Made by a program: the position numbers and the translations under genes
Source: Peribacillus cavernae
GTDB taxonomy: Bacteria; Bacillota; Bacilli; Bacillales; DSM-1321
Assembly (NCBI RefSeq): GCF_003989135.1
Contig: NZ_RYZZ01000010.1
Span: 1 to 64,000, forward strand
Direction: 5' to 3'
Length of the DNA: 64,000 nt
Shown here: piece by piece, positions 28,125 through 37,664 of the stretch
Layout of the letters: the number at the start of each line of letters is the position of its first letter
Position numbering within the stretch: the first letter of the stretch is position 1
The notes under the pieces: model-generated
Databases searched by the model: none
What the model saw: only the letters and a program-made list of their open reading frames with translations
What the model was told of the DNA's origin: nothing

Positions 28125-28245
28125 TCCTTCTTGCTTGACAATTTCCTCGATTTATTAGAATTTATAAAAAAGGGGTTATTCCGAATTATGAATTAATAGG
28201 AAGATAAATTCTGCAGAGCAGTCAGGGGTTAAGGAGGAGTCGTAA

Positions 28246-29382
28246 ATGACAGAAGACATGAACCAAGTAGAAGTAAACAACTATGAAGTTGGCGATCAAG
28301 TTAAAGCCAGGGTAACCAAAGTTGAAGAAAAACAGGTGATTGTAGATGTGGAGAACAGCAAAACAGATGGAATTATTCCAATCAGTGAGCTCTCCAGCCT
28401 GCATGTCGAAAAGGCTTCCGATGCAATTTCTGAAGGAGACGAGCTTGAGCTCGAGGTCATCAAAGTAGAAGAAGAGGCTCTTATCCTGTCCAAACGCAAG
28501 ATTGATGCATTGAAGGCATGGAATGAACTGGAAGAGAAATTCGAAGCTGAGGAAGTTTTTGAAGCGGAAGTCAAGGATGTCGTAAAAGGCGGACTTGTCG
28601 TTGATCTTGGGGTCAGAGGTTTTGTACCTGCTTCGCTGGTCGAAGATTATTTTGTCGAAGACTTTGCTGATTACAAGAATAGAACATTGACGTTTAAAAT
28701 CGTTGAACTTGATAAAGAGAAGAACCGCTTGATCCTCTCCCATCGTGCTGTCGTACAGGATCAAAAGGAGAAGAAAAAAGGCGAGGTGCTTGATTCGATT
28801 CAAAGCGGGCAAGTTCTTGAGGGCACCGTACAAAGAATCACGGATTTTGGAGCCTTCGTAGATATTGGCGGTGTGGACGGGCTTGTCCATATTTCCCAGC
28901 TTTCACATGAGCATGTTGAAAAAGCTTCTGATGTCGTTAAAGAGGGGGACAAAATAAACGTAAAGGTGCTTTCTGTCGATCGTGATAACGAAAGAATTTC
29001 GCTTTCCGTGAAAGAAACACTTCCTGGTCCCTGGTCTGATATTTCAGAGAAAGCTCCTAAAGGCGCTGTACTTGAAGGGACTGTCAAAAGGCTTGTTTCA
29101 TTCGGTGCTTTTGTGGAAATTTTCTCAGGTGTGGAGGGGCTTGTCCATATTTCCCAAATCTCCCATCGTCACATCGGCACACCACAGGAGGTCTTGCGAG
29201 AAGGACAAACTGTACAGGTGAAGGTTCTCGATGTAAATGAAGAGGATCAGCGCTTATCTTTAAGTATAAAAGAATTGCAAGAACGACAAATTAATCAGGA
29301 TTCAAATTATGACCTGCCAGAGGAATCGAATGGATTCCAGCTTGGTGATATGATCGGGGAGCAGTTAAAAAAATTCAAATAA
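28246..29382 (+). CDS. ypfD: S1-domain RNA-binding protein YpfD (ribosomal protein S1 homologue)
   Basis: RNA-binding protein with four S1 domains in 378 residues (about 15-85, 103-170, 188-256 and 273-342). The last two are the most canonical: LEGTVQRITDFGAFVDIGG, then VDGLVHISQLSHEHV, and a near-repeat with GVEGLVHISQISHRHI. Six-domain S1 is absent in Bacillus; this shorter form is often annotated rpsA-like but is not essential for ribosome function in B. subtilis. ATG after AAGGAGGAG. Confidence 0.92.
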   Translation: MTEDMNQVEVNNYEVGDQVKARVTKVEEKQVIVDVENSKTDGIIPISELSSLHVEKASDAISEGDELELEVIKVEEEALILSKRKIDALKAWNELEEKFEAEEVFEAEVKDVVKGGLVVDLGVRGFVPASLVEDYFVEDFADYKNRTLTFKIVELDKEKNRLILSHRAVVQDQKEKKKGEVLDSIQSGQVLEGTVQRITDFGAFVDIGGVDGLVHISQLSHEHVEKASDVVKEGDKINVKVLSVDRDNERISLSVKETLPGPWSDISEKAPKGAVLEGTVKRLVSFGAFVEIFSGVEGLVHISQISHRHIGTPQEVLREGQTVQVKVLDVNEEDQRLSLSIKELQERQINQDSNYDLPEESNGFQLGDMIGEQLKKFK

Positions 29383-29394
29383 TTGGTGATAGTT

Positions 29395-30441
29395 TTGACA
29401 AGGACCCAGCGTAAATTAGAACATATACATTATGCACTGCAAACCGGGCAGCACAGGCTATCCGGGTTCGAGGATATTTCGTTTGTTCATCAAAGCTTGC
29501 CGGATCTATCTACAGAGGGTATCTCTCTTGATACAGCCATTGGCGGACTTCATGCAAGTTCGCCAATTTTTATAAACGCGATGACCGGGGGCGGCGGAAA
29601 AGAGACGGAAAACCTGAATCGGGATCTGGCGATGGCTGCAAAAGAAACAGGAATTTCGATGGCGGTAGGTTCACAAATGGCAGCGATAAAGGATCCTGCT
29701 CAAGCTGCCTCTTTCGAAATTGTCAGGAAAATGAATCCAGATGGCATCGTGATCGCGAATCTTGGCGGGGAGGCCGGCATTGAAGAAGCTAAACGTGCCG
29801 CCGATATGCTGAAGGCTGATGCGCTGCAAATACACTTAAACGTCATCCAGGAGCTGACTATGCCGGAAGGAGACCGTACCTTCGAAGGTGTTTTAGCGAG
29901 GATTGAAGAAATAAGACTGAAGCTCGATATCCCGGTAATTGTTAAAGAAACTGGATTTGGCATGAGCAAAGAAACCGTAGCCCAATTATGTTCGGCTGGC
30001 ATTAGCATCTTGGATGTCGGCGGGTTCGGCGGGACGAACTTTGCAAGAATTGAGAATGAAAGGCGCCAGACGGCTCTCACCCTTTTCAATGATTGGGGAA
30101 TTCCAACTGCTGTGTCCATTGCAGAAGCAGTTTCAGCAGGAGAGGATACCTCAATCTTAGCTTCAGGGGGAATCCAAGATGCTCTTGATGTGGCAAAATG
30201 CATTGCTTTAGGAGCGGATGGAGCGGGAATAGCGGGGCATTTTATGAAATCTTTGAAAGAAAAAGGCATGACCGCTTTAATTCACGAGATCGAAGACTTG
30301 CATCAAGAGTTAAGAATCATTATGACGGCCCTTGGGGCAAAAAATATCAAAGAATTGCAGGACTCCAGTCTAGTTATCAGCGGAAAGACATACCATTGGC
30401 TTACACAGCGAGGCATCGATTGTTCCCGGTATGCAAAATAA
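29395..30441 (+). CDS. fni: Isopentenyl-diphosphate delta-isomerase, type II (FMN-dependent)
   Basis: Interconverts isopentenyl and dimethylallyl diphosphates using FMN, supplying isoprenoids such as the menaquinone tail. The 348 residues form a TIM barrel with [43 protein letters not shown] and [13 protein letters not shown] motifs. I choose TTG at 29395 ([11 protein letters not shown], matching B. subtilis MTRAERKRQHI) four bases after GGTGAT. An upstream in-frame TTG at 29383, immediately after the ypfD stop, is possible. A 16-bp terminator follows. Confidence 0.93.
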   Translation: MTRTQRKLEHIHYALQTGQHRLSGFEDISFVHQSLPDLSTEGISLDTAIGGLHASSPIFINAMTGGGGKETENLNRDLAMAAKETGISMAVGSQMAAIKDPAQAASFEIVRKMNPDGIVIANLGGEAGIEEAKRAADMLKADALQIHLNVIQELTMPEGDRTFEGVLARIEEIRLKLDIPVIVKETGFGMSKETVAQLCSAGISILDVGGFGGTNFARIENERRQTALTLFNDWGIPTAVSIAEAVSAGEDTSILASGGIQDALDVAKCIALGADGAGIAGHFMKSLKEKGMTALIHEIEDLHQELRIIMTALGAKNIKELQDSSLVISGKTYHWLTQRGIDCSRYAK

Positions 30442-30454
30442 TGAGTTTTATAAA

Positions 30455-30500
30455 GAAGCTGCACCCGGTTCTCTATAAACCGGGTGCAGCTTCTTTCTTT
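30455..30500 (+). terminator. Terminator after fni
   Basis: Perfect 16-bp stem GAAGCTGCACCCGGTT and its complement, 7-base loop, tail TTTCTTT. Confidence 0.92.
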
Positions 30501-30504
30501 AAAG

Positions 30505-30655
30505 ATAAGAAAGTATAACCTTTTCAACTATGCTAAGTGTCTAGCGCAAGCAGCCTACCCCCTAGCCCCGCACAGGACGTGCTAGTGCCGACGAAGACAT
30601 AAGGACGTGGCGGTTCTTAGTCGACGTTCCTTTTACAGGCGCTAGCGCCTTTCTT
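30505..30655 (+). repeat. Modular palindromic repeat, copy R4 (short form)
   Basis: Leader AAGTATAACCTTTTCAA, GTGTCTAGCGCAAGCAGCC, GCACAGGACGTGCTAGTGCC, GACGAAGACATAAGGACG, TGGCGGTTCTTAGTCGACG, then TTCC..ACAGGCGCTAGCGCCTTTCTTA. The CTCGAGGTCATAAG / CTTATG cassette section of the long form is missing. The right end overlaps the stop codon of ypzI on the other strand. Confidence 0.87.
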
Positions 30656-30788
30656 ACCGTTTGTTTCTGTCGCGGGCCTCTTCTGGGCTCTCCATTTTCG
30701 TTGCACCCGGTTTAGCCAGCCCCTGGTCTCGATCGGACTCGACACGTCCGCTTTCCTTCAGTTTTTTTTCTTGTCGGTCTCTTCCCAT
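30654..30788 (-). CDS. ypzI: YpzI-family small protein
   Basis: A 44-residue, highly charged protein on the minus strand, easily missed because of its size. It begins MGRDRQEKKLKESGRVESDR and ends SPEEARDRNKR, matching the Bacillus YpzI family as I remember it. The ribosome-binding site AGGAGG lies eight bases before the ATG at 30788. The whole is hydrophilic with no membrane segment; function unknown. Its stop codon lies within the end of repeat R4. Confidence 0.85.
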   Translation of the reverse strand: MGRDRQEKKLKESGRVESDRDQGLAKPGATKMESPEEARDRNKR

Positions 30789-30920
30789 TTTAACACCTCC
30801 TACGTTTAGCGTTGCTATTCGAAAAGAATTTATGTGTTCATTATAACGGGCTATCGTGAGCTGGTTCAGGGTTTAAGCCTTTTAGAAAGAAGACATAATG
30901 GTTCTAGAGGAGGAAATATT

Positions 30921-31535
30921 ATGGATGGATTGTTTTTTTATTGGATCTTATGGATGGCCTGGGTAGTCGTTATGTTTTTTATCCCCAAAACGTTTCAATC
31001 CCGCTATGCTATTTTATTTCATTTGCTTGCCGTAATGTTTTTAGCAGCTTATGAGCTGCATGTTTATCGTTATGTTATTAATAGTTCTTCTATATATTTG
31101 TTAATTATTTGCAGTTTTTATTGCAGAAACCTGAGTCTCTACAGGACGATTGAATTTATCATTTGCAGTTTCATTATTTCACTAGGGTACTCATGCTTCC
31201 AGTTATATGCGCTGTTAGATCCGGTATGGCTCATATTCAAGGCTGATTGGATGCTCGGTTTTTTCTTGAATTATCTTGCAGTAGTCCTTTTCCAGGACTG
31301 GAAAAGGCGGACATGTGCCCTCGTGATCGGAATGATACTAGGTGAAACTATCTTTTCAGGGTTATTACTATTTCATTCGCTGCCTTACAAGGCAGGTTCG
31401 TATTCATGGCTGGATACAGCTGTCCTGTTAGTATTGATAAATTTGGCATGGGCTTTGTTGGAATTTGCCAGCCGCTTTATCCAGGGTGTGTTTGCAAATC
31501 AACAAGCAGCAAAAGGAGCGTCCAGGCTAAGATAA
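30921..31535 (+). CDS. yphA: YphA family membrane protein
   Basis: Uncharacterised polytopic membrane protein of 204 residues with about six hydrophobic segments. It occupies the yphA position ahead of der. ATG at 30921 follows AGAGGAGGAAATATT; the longer frame opening at 30834 has no site. Rich in Trp, Tyr and Phe, with charged residues only in short loops. No catalytic motif recognised. Confidence 0.8.
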   Translation: MDGLFFYWILWMAWVVVMFFIPKTFQSRYAILFHLLAVMFLAAYELHVYRYVINSSSIYLLIICSFYCRNLSLYRTIEFIICSFIISLGYSCFQLYALLDPVWLIFKADWMLGFFLNYLAVVLFQDWKRRTCALVIGMILGETIFSGLLLFHSLPYKAGSYSWLDTAVLLVLINLAWALLEFASRFIQGVFANQQAAKGASRLR

Positions 31536-31734
31536 GACAAACATTGTTGATTGCGGAAAAATTTGATACTATATGATAGGTAGAAAAGGCCGTCCTAAGA
31601 GAGTATGGCCTTGCTTAACGAGTACGGCTGCATACACAAGACATGGAAAATGAACTTTATTATATCGCAATAAAACGGCTTTCATGAATTCCATAAAAAC
31701 AGATACTCATTTGAAGAAAGGGCGGAGAAACATC

Positions 31735-33045
31735 ATGCCAAAACCGGTAGTAGCCATTGTGGGGCGGCCGAACGTAGGAAAATCCACAATATTTAATAGA
31801 ATAGTCGGGGAACGGGTCTCCATTGTCGAAGATGTGCCTGGGATAACGAGAGACAGAATTTATAGCTTAGGCGAATGGCTGACACACGACTTTAACATCA
31901 TCGATACGGGAGGAATAGATATCGGCGATGAACCCTTCCTGGAGCAGATTCGCCAGCAGGCGGAAATTGCGATCGACGAAGCCGATGTCATCGTTTTTTT
32001 GACAAATGGCCGTGAAGGAGTAACTGCTGCGGACGAAGAAGTGGCTAAAATTCTATATAAGTCAAAAAAGCCGGTAGTGCTTGCCGTAAATAAGATTGAC
32101 AATCTGGAAATGAGGGACCAGATTTATGACTTTTATGCACTTGGTTTCGGCGATCCATTCCCTATCTCCGGATCCCACGGTTTAGGGCTTGGCGACCTGC
32201 TCGACCAGGTAGCTAAAAGTTTTCCCCAGTATAATGAGCAGGATTATGATGAAGAAGTCATTAAATTTAGCTTAATTGGGCGTCCGAATGTCGGAAAGTC
32301 GTCACTTGTAAACACGCTTCTCGGGGAAGACCGCGTGATTGTAAGTGAAATTGAAGGGACGACAAGAGATGCGATCGATTCGCCATATACATATAACGGC
32401 AAAGAATATGTCATTATCGACACTGCTGGAATGAGAAAAAAAGGGAAGGTATATGAAAGCACTGAGAAATACAGTGTTCTTCGTGCCTTAAGGGCGATTG
32501 AACGTTCAGATGTGGTCCTTGTCTTATTAAACGCGGAGGAAGGTATCAGGGAGCAGGATAAAAAAATTGCCGGTTATGCTCATGAAGCCGGCAGGGGTGT
32601 CATCATCGTCGTCAATAAGTGGGATGCCATCGAAAAAGACGAAAAAACAATGAAAGAATTTGAAGAAAATATTCGCGCCCATTTCCTCTTCCTGGATTAT
32701 GCCCCAATTGTTTATTTATCGGCAAAGACAAAAAAACGGGTGCATTCCTTGCTGCCTATCATCGATCGGGTCAGCGAAGCGCATGCGTTGCGTGTTCAAA
32801 CCAATGTCTTGAACGAAGTAATCATGGATGCGGTAGCTATGAATCCAACGCCAACCCATAACGGCACCCGCCTAAAAATCTATTATACTACTCAGGTAGC
32901 CGTGAAACCGCCGACCTTTGTCGTCTTTGTCAATGATCCTGAGCTTATGCATTTTTCGTACGAAAGATTTTTGGAAAACAGGATTCGTGATGCGTTTGAA
33001 TTCGAAGGTACACCCATAAGGATCTTCGGTCGCCAAAGAAAATAA
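31735..33045 (+). CDS. der: Ribosome-associated GTPase Der (EngA)
   Basis: Essential GTPase for assembly of the 50S subunit. The 436 residues hold two G domains in tandem: the first with [15 protein letters not shown] and NKID; the second with [21 protein letters not shown] and NKWD. A C-terminal KH-like domain follows (about 350-436). Start at ATG 31735 ([10 protein letters not shown]), giving the usual length; an ATG 17 codons upstream is unsupported. der-gpsA are adjacent and probably co-transcribed. Confidence 0.97.
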   Translation: MPKPVVAIVGRPNVGKSTIFNRIVGERVSIVEDVPGITRDRIYSLGEWLTHDFNIIDTGGIDIGDEPFLEQIRQQAEIAIDEADVIVFLTNGREGVTAADEEVAKILYKSKKPVVLAVNKIDNLEMRDQIYDFYALGFGDPFPISGSHGLGLGDLLDQVAKSFPQYNEQDYDEEVIKFSLIGRPNVGKSSLVNTLLGEDRVIVSEIEGTTRDAIDSPYTYNGKEYVIIDTAGMRKKGKVYESTEKYSVLRALRAIERSDVVLVLLNAEEGIREQDKKIAGYAHEAGRGVIIVVNKWDAIEKDEKTMKEFEENIRAHFLFLDYAPIVYLSAKTKKRVHSLLPIIDRVSEAHALRVQTNVLNEVIMDAVAMNPTPTHNGTRLKIYYTTQVAVKPPTFVVFVNDPELMHFSYERFLENRIRDAFEFEGTPIRIFGRQRK

Positions 33046-33061
33046 AGGAGAGGTGCTGAAC

Positions 33062-34111
33062 ATGCCGAAAGAAACGAAAAGTATTGCCGTGATTGGAGCA
33101 GGAAGCTGGGGAACTGCCTTAGCGATGGTGCTGGCGGATAATCATCACGAAGTAAGGCTCTGGGGACATAAAAAGAATCAAATCAATGAAATAAATGAAC
33201 AACATACCAACCGGAAATACCTTCCGGAAATTGAATTGCCAGCAGGAATCACCGGCTATTCTTCCTTAGGGCAGGCGTTAGAAGGAATCACAGACATCAT
33301 TCTGGCAGTACCAACAAAGGCGATTAGAGGGGTACTCGGACAAATTAGAGAGCTTGCAAAGAAACCGCTTATGGTTGTCCATGTCAGCAAAGGAATAGAA
33401 CCTGATACACTCTTGCGTATTTCTGAGATGATCGAAGAAGAAATGCCAGCGGAACTGCTAAAGGATGTAGTCGTACTTTCCGGACCCAGCCATGCCGAGG
33501 AAGTCAGCCAGCGCCATCCTACAACCGTAGCAGTATCTTCGAAGAATATGGCAGCGGCTGAAAGGATCCAGGATTTGTTCATCAACCAGAACTTCCGCGT
33601 ATACACAAACCCTGATATTGTCGGAGTGGAAATAGGCGGGGCCTTGAAGAACATTATTGCACTTGCCGCCGGGATCACAGATGGATTAGGGTACGGGGAC
33701 AATGCAAAAGCAGCTTTGATTACAAGAGGTCTTGCCGAGATTTCAAGATTAGGGACGGCAATGGGTGCGAACCCATTGACCTTTTCTGGTTTGGCAGGGA
33801 TTGGCGATCTAATTGTAACCTGTACTAGCATCCACTCGCGGAACTGGAGAGCGGGGAATTTGCTCGGAAAAGGGCAGAACCTGAATGAAGTCCTCGAAAA
33901 TATGGGCATGATTGTCGAGGGCGTCAGGACTACAAAAGCCGCCTTTCAGCTTGCCGAGAAATATAGTGTAAATATGCCGATTACAAATGCGTTGTATAAT
34001 GTGCTGTTCAACGGGCGGAACGTGAAGGAATCAGTTGATATTTTAATGAACCGTACAAAGACGGCTGAGATGGAAGACCTGTTCAATGTCCTTGATTCAA
34101 GGCTCAAATGA
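33062..34111 (+). CDS. gpsA: Glycerol-3-phosphate dehydrogenase [NAD(P)+]
   Basis: Reduces dihydroxyacetone phosphate to sn-glycerol 3-phosphate for phospholipid synthesis. The 349 residues show the N-terminal NAD(P) motif [21 protein letters not shown], the catalytic lysine in [15 protein letters not shown] and [16 protein letters not shown] at 33062 after AAAGGAGAGG; a GTG three codons earlier overlaps that site. It follows der by 16 nt. Confidence 0.96.
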   Translation: MPKETKSIAVIGAGSWGTALAMVLADNHHEVRLWGHKKNQINEINEQHTNRKYLPEIELPAGITGYSSLGQALEGITDIILAVPTKAIRGVLGQIRELAKKPLMVVHVSKGIEPDTLLRISEMIEEEMPAELLKDVVVLSGPSHAEEVSQRHPTTVAVSSKNMAAAERIQDLFINQNFRVYTNPDIVGVEIGGALKNIIALAAGITDGLGYGDNAKAALITRGLAEISRLGTAMGANPLTFSGLAGIGDLIVTCTSIHSRNWRAGNLLGKGQNLNEVLENMGMIVEGVRTTKAAFQLAEKYSVNMPITNALYNVLFNGRNVKESVDILMNRTKTAEMEDLFNVLDSRLK

Positions 34112-34269
34112 CCGAGCCTTTCCTAAAACTGGTTCAAGCGAAGGAAGCGAAGGCCTGAATTATTTTTGGAAAATAGGCATTAGGGGGCGCGCCTTATTTC
34201 TTTTCTGCATACAATGCAACGTAGTAAACTAGTAATCTGACCTGGCGACATGGGGGATTTAGTCAAATG

Positions 34270-34308
34270 GCGGAAGATATACAGCTGTTTTATATCTTCT
34301 GCTTTTTT
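34270..34308 (+). terminator. Terminator downstream of gpsA
   Basis: GCGGAAGATATA / TATATCTTCTGC, 12-bp stem with one G-T pair, followed by six T residues. Confidence 0.88.
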
Positions 34309-34387
34309 AAAGTGTATGAAGGGCATGCAGTGGCCGAGCGCCGATTGGTTCCACTTTAATAAAGAGGTATTCGGTAAAGCTTGCATG

Positions 34388-34396
34388 TGTTATAAT
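34388..34396 (+). promoter_or_regulatory. Extended -10 promoter of yphE-yphF
   Basis: TGTTATAAT is a perfect extended -10 (TGnTATAAT) 28 bases before the yphE ATG. No good -35 at 17 bases, as is usual for extended -10 promoters. Confidence 0.5.
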
Positions 34397-34423
34397 ACTT
34401 TCGGAATGAAGGAGTGAAAATCT

Positions 34424-34624
34424 ATGACACCAGCACTGCAAAAAATGTGGATCTCATTTGCTGCCATGTTTTTTATGTTTATTTCCATCTTATCCATTTA
34501 TTTCAGCCGTTATAAGTTAAAAGGTTTCTTGCGGGTATTTACTGCCATCATTGCTTACATATTGATGATCTCAGCGGGTCTGATTATTCTATTTGTCGTA
34601 TTAACTGGACCGACGGATGCATAG
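34424..34624 (+). CDS. yphE: YphE family small membrane protein (DUF2768)
   Basis: A 66-residue protein with two hydrophobic segments (about 8-28 and 38-60) separated by a basic loop (SRYKLKGFLR). It occupies the yphE position; function unknown. GAAGGAGTG ends about ten bases before the ATG. yphF follows after 12 nt, so the two form an operon. Confidence 0.85.
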   Translation: MTPALQKMWISFAAMFFMFISILSIYFSRYKLKGFLRVFTAIIAYILMISAGLIILFVVLTGPTDA

Positions 34625-34636
34625 GGACAAATTAAT

Positions 34637-35359
34637 ATGTTGAAAGTAAAAGTAACTGCATTATTATTGCTTCTACCGCTTTTTTTGACTGGGTGCCTCT
34701 ATCCCGAACAGAAAACCGCAGAAAATCAGGTTCCTTACAAAGAGCAGATTCAGTCTGTTCAGAGTGCAATCGACCAGTTCAGGGAAGACGAAGGCGGAAT
34801 CCTGCCGATTAAAACGAAGTCAATGGAAACACCCTATTATCAAAAATATCTTGTCGATTTTCCGAAAATCGTTCCAAAGTATATGGCAGAACCGCCCGGT
34901 AATTCCTATGAATCGGGCGGTGTGTTTCAATATGTAATCATTGATGTGGAAACAGATCCGAAAGTGAAGATATTTGATGTGAGGATCGCCCAGGAAATAC
35001 AGGACCTGAATCTTCGCCTGACTGCGTACAGACAACAAAATGGCTATCCTCCATTTAAAGAACGCCTTTCGAATGATGTTTTTACAATTGATTACGAAAA
35101 AATGGGCCTGAAAGAAGTGCCGGCCGTTTTGAGCCCTTACTCACAAAAGACGCTGTCGATTGTCATCAATTCCGATGTAGAGCTATTTGTGGATTACACA
35201 CCTGATTTATATGATGCCTTGCAAAAAAAGGGGAACTCATATAAACAAGGCGAAGATATCCGTTCAATCCTGACAGATGATTCTGATTTTGTTCCAGCTT
35301 ACTCTCTTCCTTACACGATTGATCAAACAGCAAAAAAACCGATATTCTTAACAAAATAG
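34637..35359 (+). CDS. yphF: Lipoprotein YphF
   Basis: Predicted lipoprotein of 240 residues, uncharacterised. The signal peptide ends in the lipobox LTGC (Cys about 20), so the mature protein should be anchored to the outer face of the membrane. The remainder is soluble, with a repeated pattern in which segments such as YKEQIQSVQSAIDQFRED (about 34-51) precede prolines. The gene lies between yphE and spoIVA as in B. subtilis. Terminator at 35362-35410. Confidence 0.85.
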   Translation: MLKVKVTALLLLLPLFLTGCLYPEQKTAENQVPYKEQIQSVQSAIDQFREDEGGILPIKTKSMETPYYQKYLVDFPKIVPKYMAEPPGNSYESGGVFQYVIIDVETDPKVKIFDVRIAQEIQDLNLRLTAYRQQNGYPPFKERLSNDVFTIDYEKMGLKEVPAVLSPYSQKTLSIVINSDVELFVDYTPDLYDALQKKGNSYKQGEDIRSILTDDSDFVPAYSLPYTIDQTAKKPIFLTK

Positions 35360-35361
35360 GC

Positions 35362-35410
35362 ATAACCCTTCTTCTGCAAAATATATTGTAGGGGAAGGGT
35401 TATTTCTTTA
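35362..35410 (+). terminator. Terminator after yphF
   Basis: ATAACCCTTC / GAAGGGTTAT, 10-bp stem with flanking partial pairs, tail TTCTTTATT. Confidence 0.8.
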
Positions 35411-35440
35411 TTCTTCTGAATATATATGGACCTTAAAAAT

Positions 35441-35590
35441 AACAGCCCTCATATAAAAAGCGAACTCTGCAGGCGACCCTGGTTAGAATCACCGCTTCTA
35501 ATCAAAAAGCCAGGCAGCTTGAACTTACAGATTATCGAAAGAGAGGCGCCTCTTCCGTGGCATAACAGCCAGGGAAACAATCTATTTTAA
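35441..35590 (+). other. Structured intergenic element upstream of spoIVA
   Basis: CCTGG + TTAGAA (35478-35488) pair with TTCTAA (35496-35501) and CCAGG (35510-35514). A perfect palindrome AGAGGCGCCTCT lies at 35542-35553. CCAGGG at 35569-35574 could pair with CCCTGG at 35477-35482 instead of the first partner. It precedes the spoIVA promoter, so it could be a separate small RNA, a remnant or a DNA site. Not recognised. Confidence 0.4.
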
Positions 35591-35628
35591 AGGTAAAAAT
35601 GGGATGCAGAGTTCAACAAAAAATTCTG

Positions 35629-35658
35629 GAATAAATTTTTAGGACAACGTCATAAACA
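35629..35658 (+). promoter_or_regulatory. Possible sigma-E promoter of spoIVA
   Basis: GAATAAAT, 14-base spacer, CATAAACA, about 70 bp before spoIVA. This resembles the sigma-E consensus (-35 with ATA, -10 CATACA-like). spoIVA is sigma-E-dependent in B. subtilis. The -10 match is imperfect. Confidence 0.35.
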
Positions 35659-35728
35659 TATACTGTCCTAGAATTTTAAATAAAACGGATGATGCTATCC
35701 CAGGACTCTAATATCGGGAGGGGATACC

Positions 35729-37207
35729 TTGGAAAAGGTAGATATTTTTAAAGATATTGCTGAACGCACCGGGGGAGACATATACTTAGGGGTTGTCGGA
35801 GCTGTGCGGACCGGTAAATCTACATTCATAAAGAAATTTATGGAACTGGTGGTCATTCCGAATATCGGGACAGAGTCAGACCGTGCCCGGGCAAAGGATG
35901 AACTGCCACAAAGCGCTGCCGGTAAAACGATCATGACGACCGAGCCGAAGTTTGTTCCGAACCAGGCAGCTACGGTACATGTTTCCGAGGGACTTGATGT
36001 AAACATCAGGCTCGTGGACTGCGTCGGTTATACCGTACCGGGAGCAAAAGGGTACGAAGATGAAAATGGCCCGCGCATGATTCAAACGCCATGGTATGAA
36101 GAGCCGATTCCCTTTCATGAAGCGGCTGAAATCGGCACAAGAAAAGTCATTCAAGACCATTCCACGCTTGGGGTCGTAATAACGACTGACGGCACGATTG
36201 GAGAGATTCCGCGCAGCGACTACGTTGAAGCAGAGGCGCGCGTAATCGAGGAACTAAAGGAAGTTGGCAAACCATTCATCATGATTGTGAACTCCGCACA
36301 GCCGCATCACCCTGAAACGACGGCCTTAAAAGAGAGCCTTCAGGCCAAATACGACATTCCTGTTTTGGCAATGAGTGTTGAAGGAATGCGCGAATCCGAT
36401 GTATTGAATGTTTTGCGTGAAGCATTATATGAATTCCCTGTTTTAGAGGTGAATGTGAATCTTCCAAGTTGGGTATTGGTCTTAAAGGAAAACCATTGGC
36501 TTCGTGAAAGCTATCAGGAAGCCGTTAAGGAAACCGTCAAGGATATCAAACGTTTAAGGGATGTCGACAGAGTTGTCGGACATTTTAACGACTTTGAATT
36601 TATTGATCGTGCCAGCCTAGCCGGAATTGAGATGGGCCAGGGTGTTGCCGAGATTGACCTCTATGCGCCTGATGAACTCTATGATGATATTCTAAAAGAA
36701 ATCGTCGGGGTTGAAATCCGCGGAAAGGATCACCTGCTTTCCCTCATGCAGGACTTTGCCCATGCCAAGGAGGAATATGACCAATACTCCGATGCGTTAA
36801 AAATGGTAAAACAGACAGGATACGGGGTTGCTGCACCATCATTAGCTGATATGAGCCTGGATGAGCCGGAAATCATCCGCCAGGGTTCCCGGTTCGGCGT
36901 CCGTTTAAAAGCTGTTGCACCGTCGATCCATATGATCAAAGTCGATGTAGAGTCGGAGTTTGCCCCGATTATCGGCACGGAAAAGCAAAGTGAGGAACTG
37001 GTCCGTTACTTAATGCAGGACTTTGAAGACAACCCACTATCCATCTGGAATTCGGACATTTTCGGCAGATCCTTGAGTTCGATTGTCAGAGAGGGAATTC
37101 AGGCAAAACTGTCGCTGATGCCTGAAAACGCGCGTTATAAACTAAAGGAAACGTTAGAACGTATCATTAACGAAGGATCAGGCGGTTTGATTGCAATTAT
37201 TTTATAG
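35729..37207 (+). CDS. spoIVA: Spore coat morphogenetic ATPase SpoIVA
   Basis: Mother-cell protein that polymerises on the forespore surface using ATP and forms the basement layer of the coat. The 492 residues equal the B. subtilis length. The TRAFAC-class Walker A is GAVRTGKSTFIKKF (about 24-37), with DCVGY as the switch/Walker B region, and the C-terminus ends in the conserved GSGGLIAIIL needed for membrane targeting through SpoVM. TTG start after GGGAGGGGATACC. Terminator at 37222-37258. Confidence 0.98.
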   Translation: MEKVDIFKDIAERTGGDIYLGVVGAVRTGKSTFIKKFMELVVIPNIGTESDRARAKDELPQSAAGKTIMTTEPKFVPNQAATVHVSEGLDVNIRLVDCVGYTVPGAKGYEDENGPRMIQTPWYEEPIPFHEAAEIGTRKVIQDHSTLGVVITTDGTIGEIPRSDYVEAEARVIEELKEVGKPFIMIVNSAQPHHPETTALKESLQAKYDIPVLAMSVEGMRESDVLNVLREALYEFPVLEVNVNLPSWVLVLKENHWLRESYQEAVKETVKDIKRLRDVDRVVGHFNDFEFIDRASLAGIEMGQGVAEIDLYAPDELYDDILKEIVGVEIRGKDHLLSLMQDFAHAKEEYDQYSDALKMVKQTGYGVAAPSLADMSLDEPEIIRQGSRFGVRLKAVAPSIHMIKVDVESEFAPIIGTEKQSEELVRYLMQDFEDNPLSIWNSDIFGRSLSSIVREGIQAKLSLMPENARYKLKETLERIINEGSGGLIAIIL

Positions 37208-37221
37208 AGGAACAAAGACGA

Positions 37222-37258
37222 AGAACCAGCCCGGTTGCGGGCTGGTTCTATGCTTGTT
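37222..37258 (+). terminator. Hairpin terminator after spoIVA
   Basis: Perfect 12-bp stem AGAACCAGCCCG / CGGGCTGGTTCT with loop GTTG. The tail ATGCTTGTTT is poor in T, so termination efficiency is uncertain. Confidence 0.75.
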
Positions 37259-37545
37259 TAAGATCAAAAAAATCAGGCAGAGAGCCGATTTTGATAGCAC
37301 AAACAAATAATATATGCAATTTTTAAGAAAAGATTCCCATAATTTTTTTAATATACTTGCTATCGGATTGCCATATGTGATAATCTACATACAGAAAACG
37401 CGTTGTAACGCCATTCTTAGGCAACTGAGAATCTTTTTCTCGCTAGTTTTGAGAAAGTTTCCCTTATTATTAGCAGGGAATCAAAGGAACTGGTTCAATT
37501 AATAACAAATCACTATTATACAGTGTTTGTAATATTGATTTTTTA
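37259..37545 (+). other. Long upstream region of hbs
   Basis: AT-rich region with no convincing ORF. TTGCTA (37358) and GATAAT (37379) could form a weak promoter. Short self-complementary stretches occur (CACTATTATACAGTG near 37511). It leads into element LE2, so hbs probably has a long structured 5' untranslated region. Confidence 0.4.
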
Positions 37546-37635
37546 TTAGAAAACTCGCCGATTGGCGAGCCTTTAAAGGCGAAGACAGAGGCGTAGTTAT
37601 GCAGACAGGAAAGTTTATACTTTCTTATGCTTGCG
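37546..37635 (+). repeat. Leader element LE2, shared with the ribU leader
   Basis: GAAAACTCGCCGATTGGCGA, GCCTTTAAAGGCGAAGACA, GAGGCGTAGTT, ATGCAGACAGGAAAG and TATACTTTCTT. It matches LE1 (10111-10197) block by block. Foldable helices: TCGCC-GATT-GGCGA, GCCTTTAAAGGC, and GGAAAG with CTTTC. It ends 30 nt before the hbs ATG and just upstream of GGGAGGAGG. Confidence 0.6.
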
Positions 37636-37664
37636 AAAATTCCTTTTGGGAGGAGGTGAATGGC

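Larger units (their letters stand above)
34112..34423. other. Intergenic region gpsA-yphE with terminator
   Basis: Holds a terminator (34270-34308) and the yphE promoter region. The first 150 bases contain no ORF or known structure; AGCGAAGGAAGCGAAGG near 34138 is a short direct repeat. Confidence 0.5.

Noticed and set aside
28135-28161. Promoter TTGACA-N15-TAGAAT upstream of ypfD
   Set aside because: The spacer of 15 is too short for a confident sigma-A call, although the -35 is perfect.
30661-30846. 61-codon plus-strand ORF
   Set aside because: It is the reverse complement of ypzI, which has a ribosome-binding site and a family resemblance.
37599-37664. Upstream start for hbs
   Set aside because: It would translate part of leader LE2; HU proteins start MNKTEL, and GGGAGGAGG precedes that ATG.
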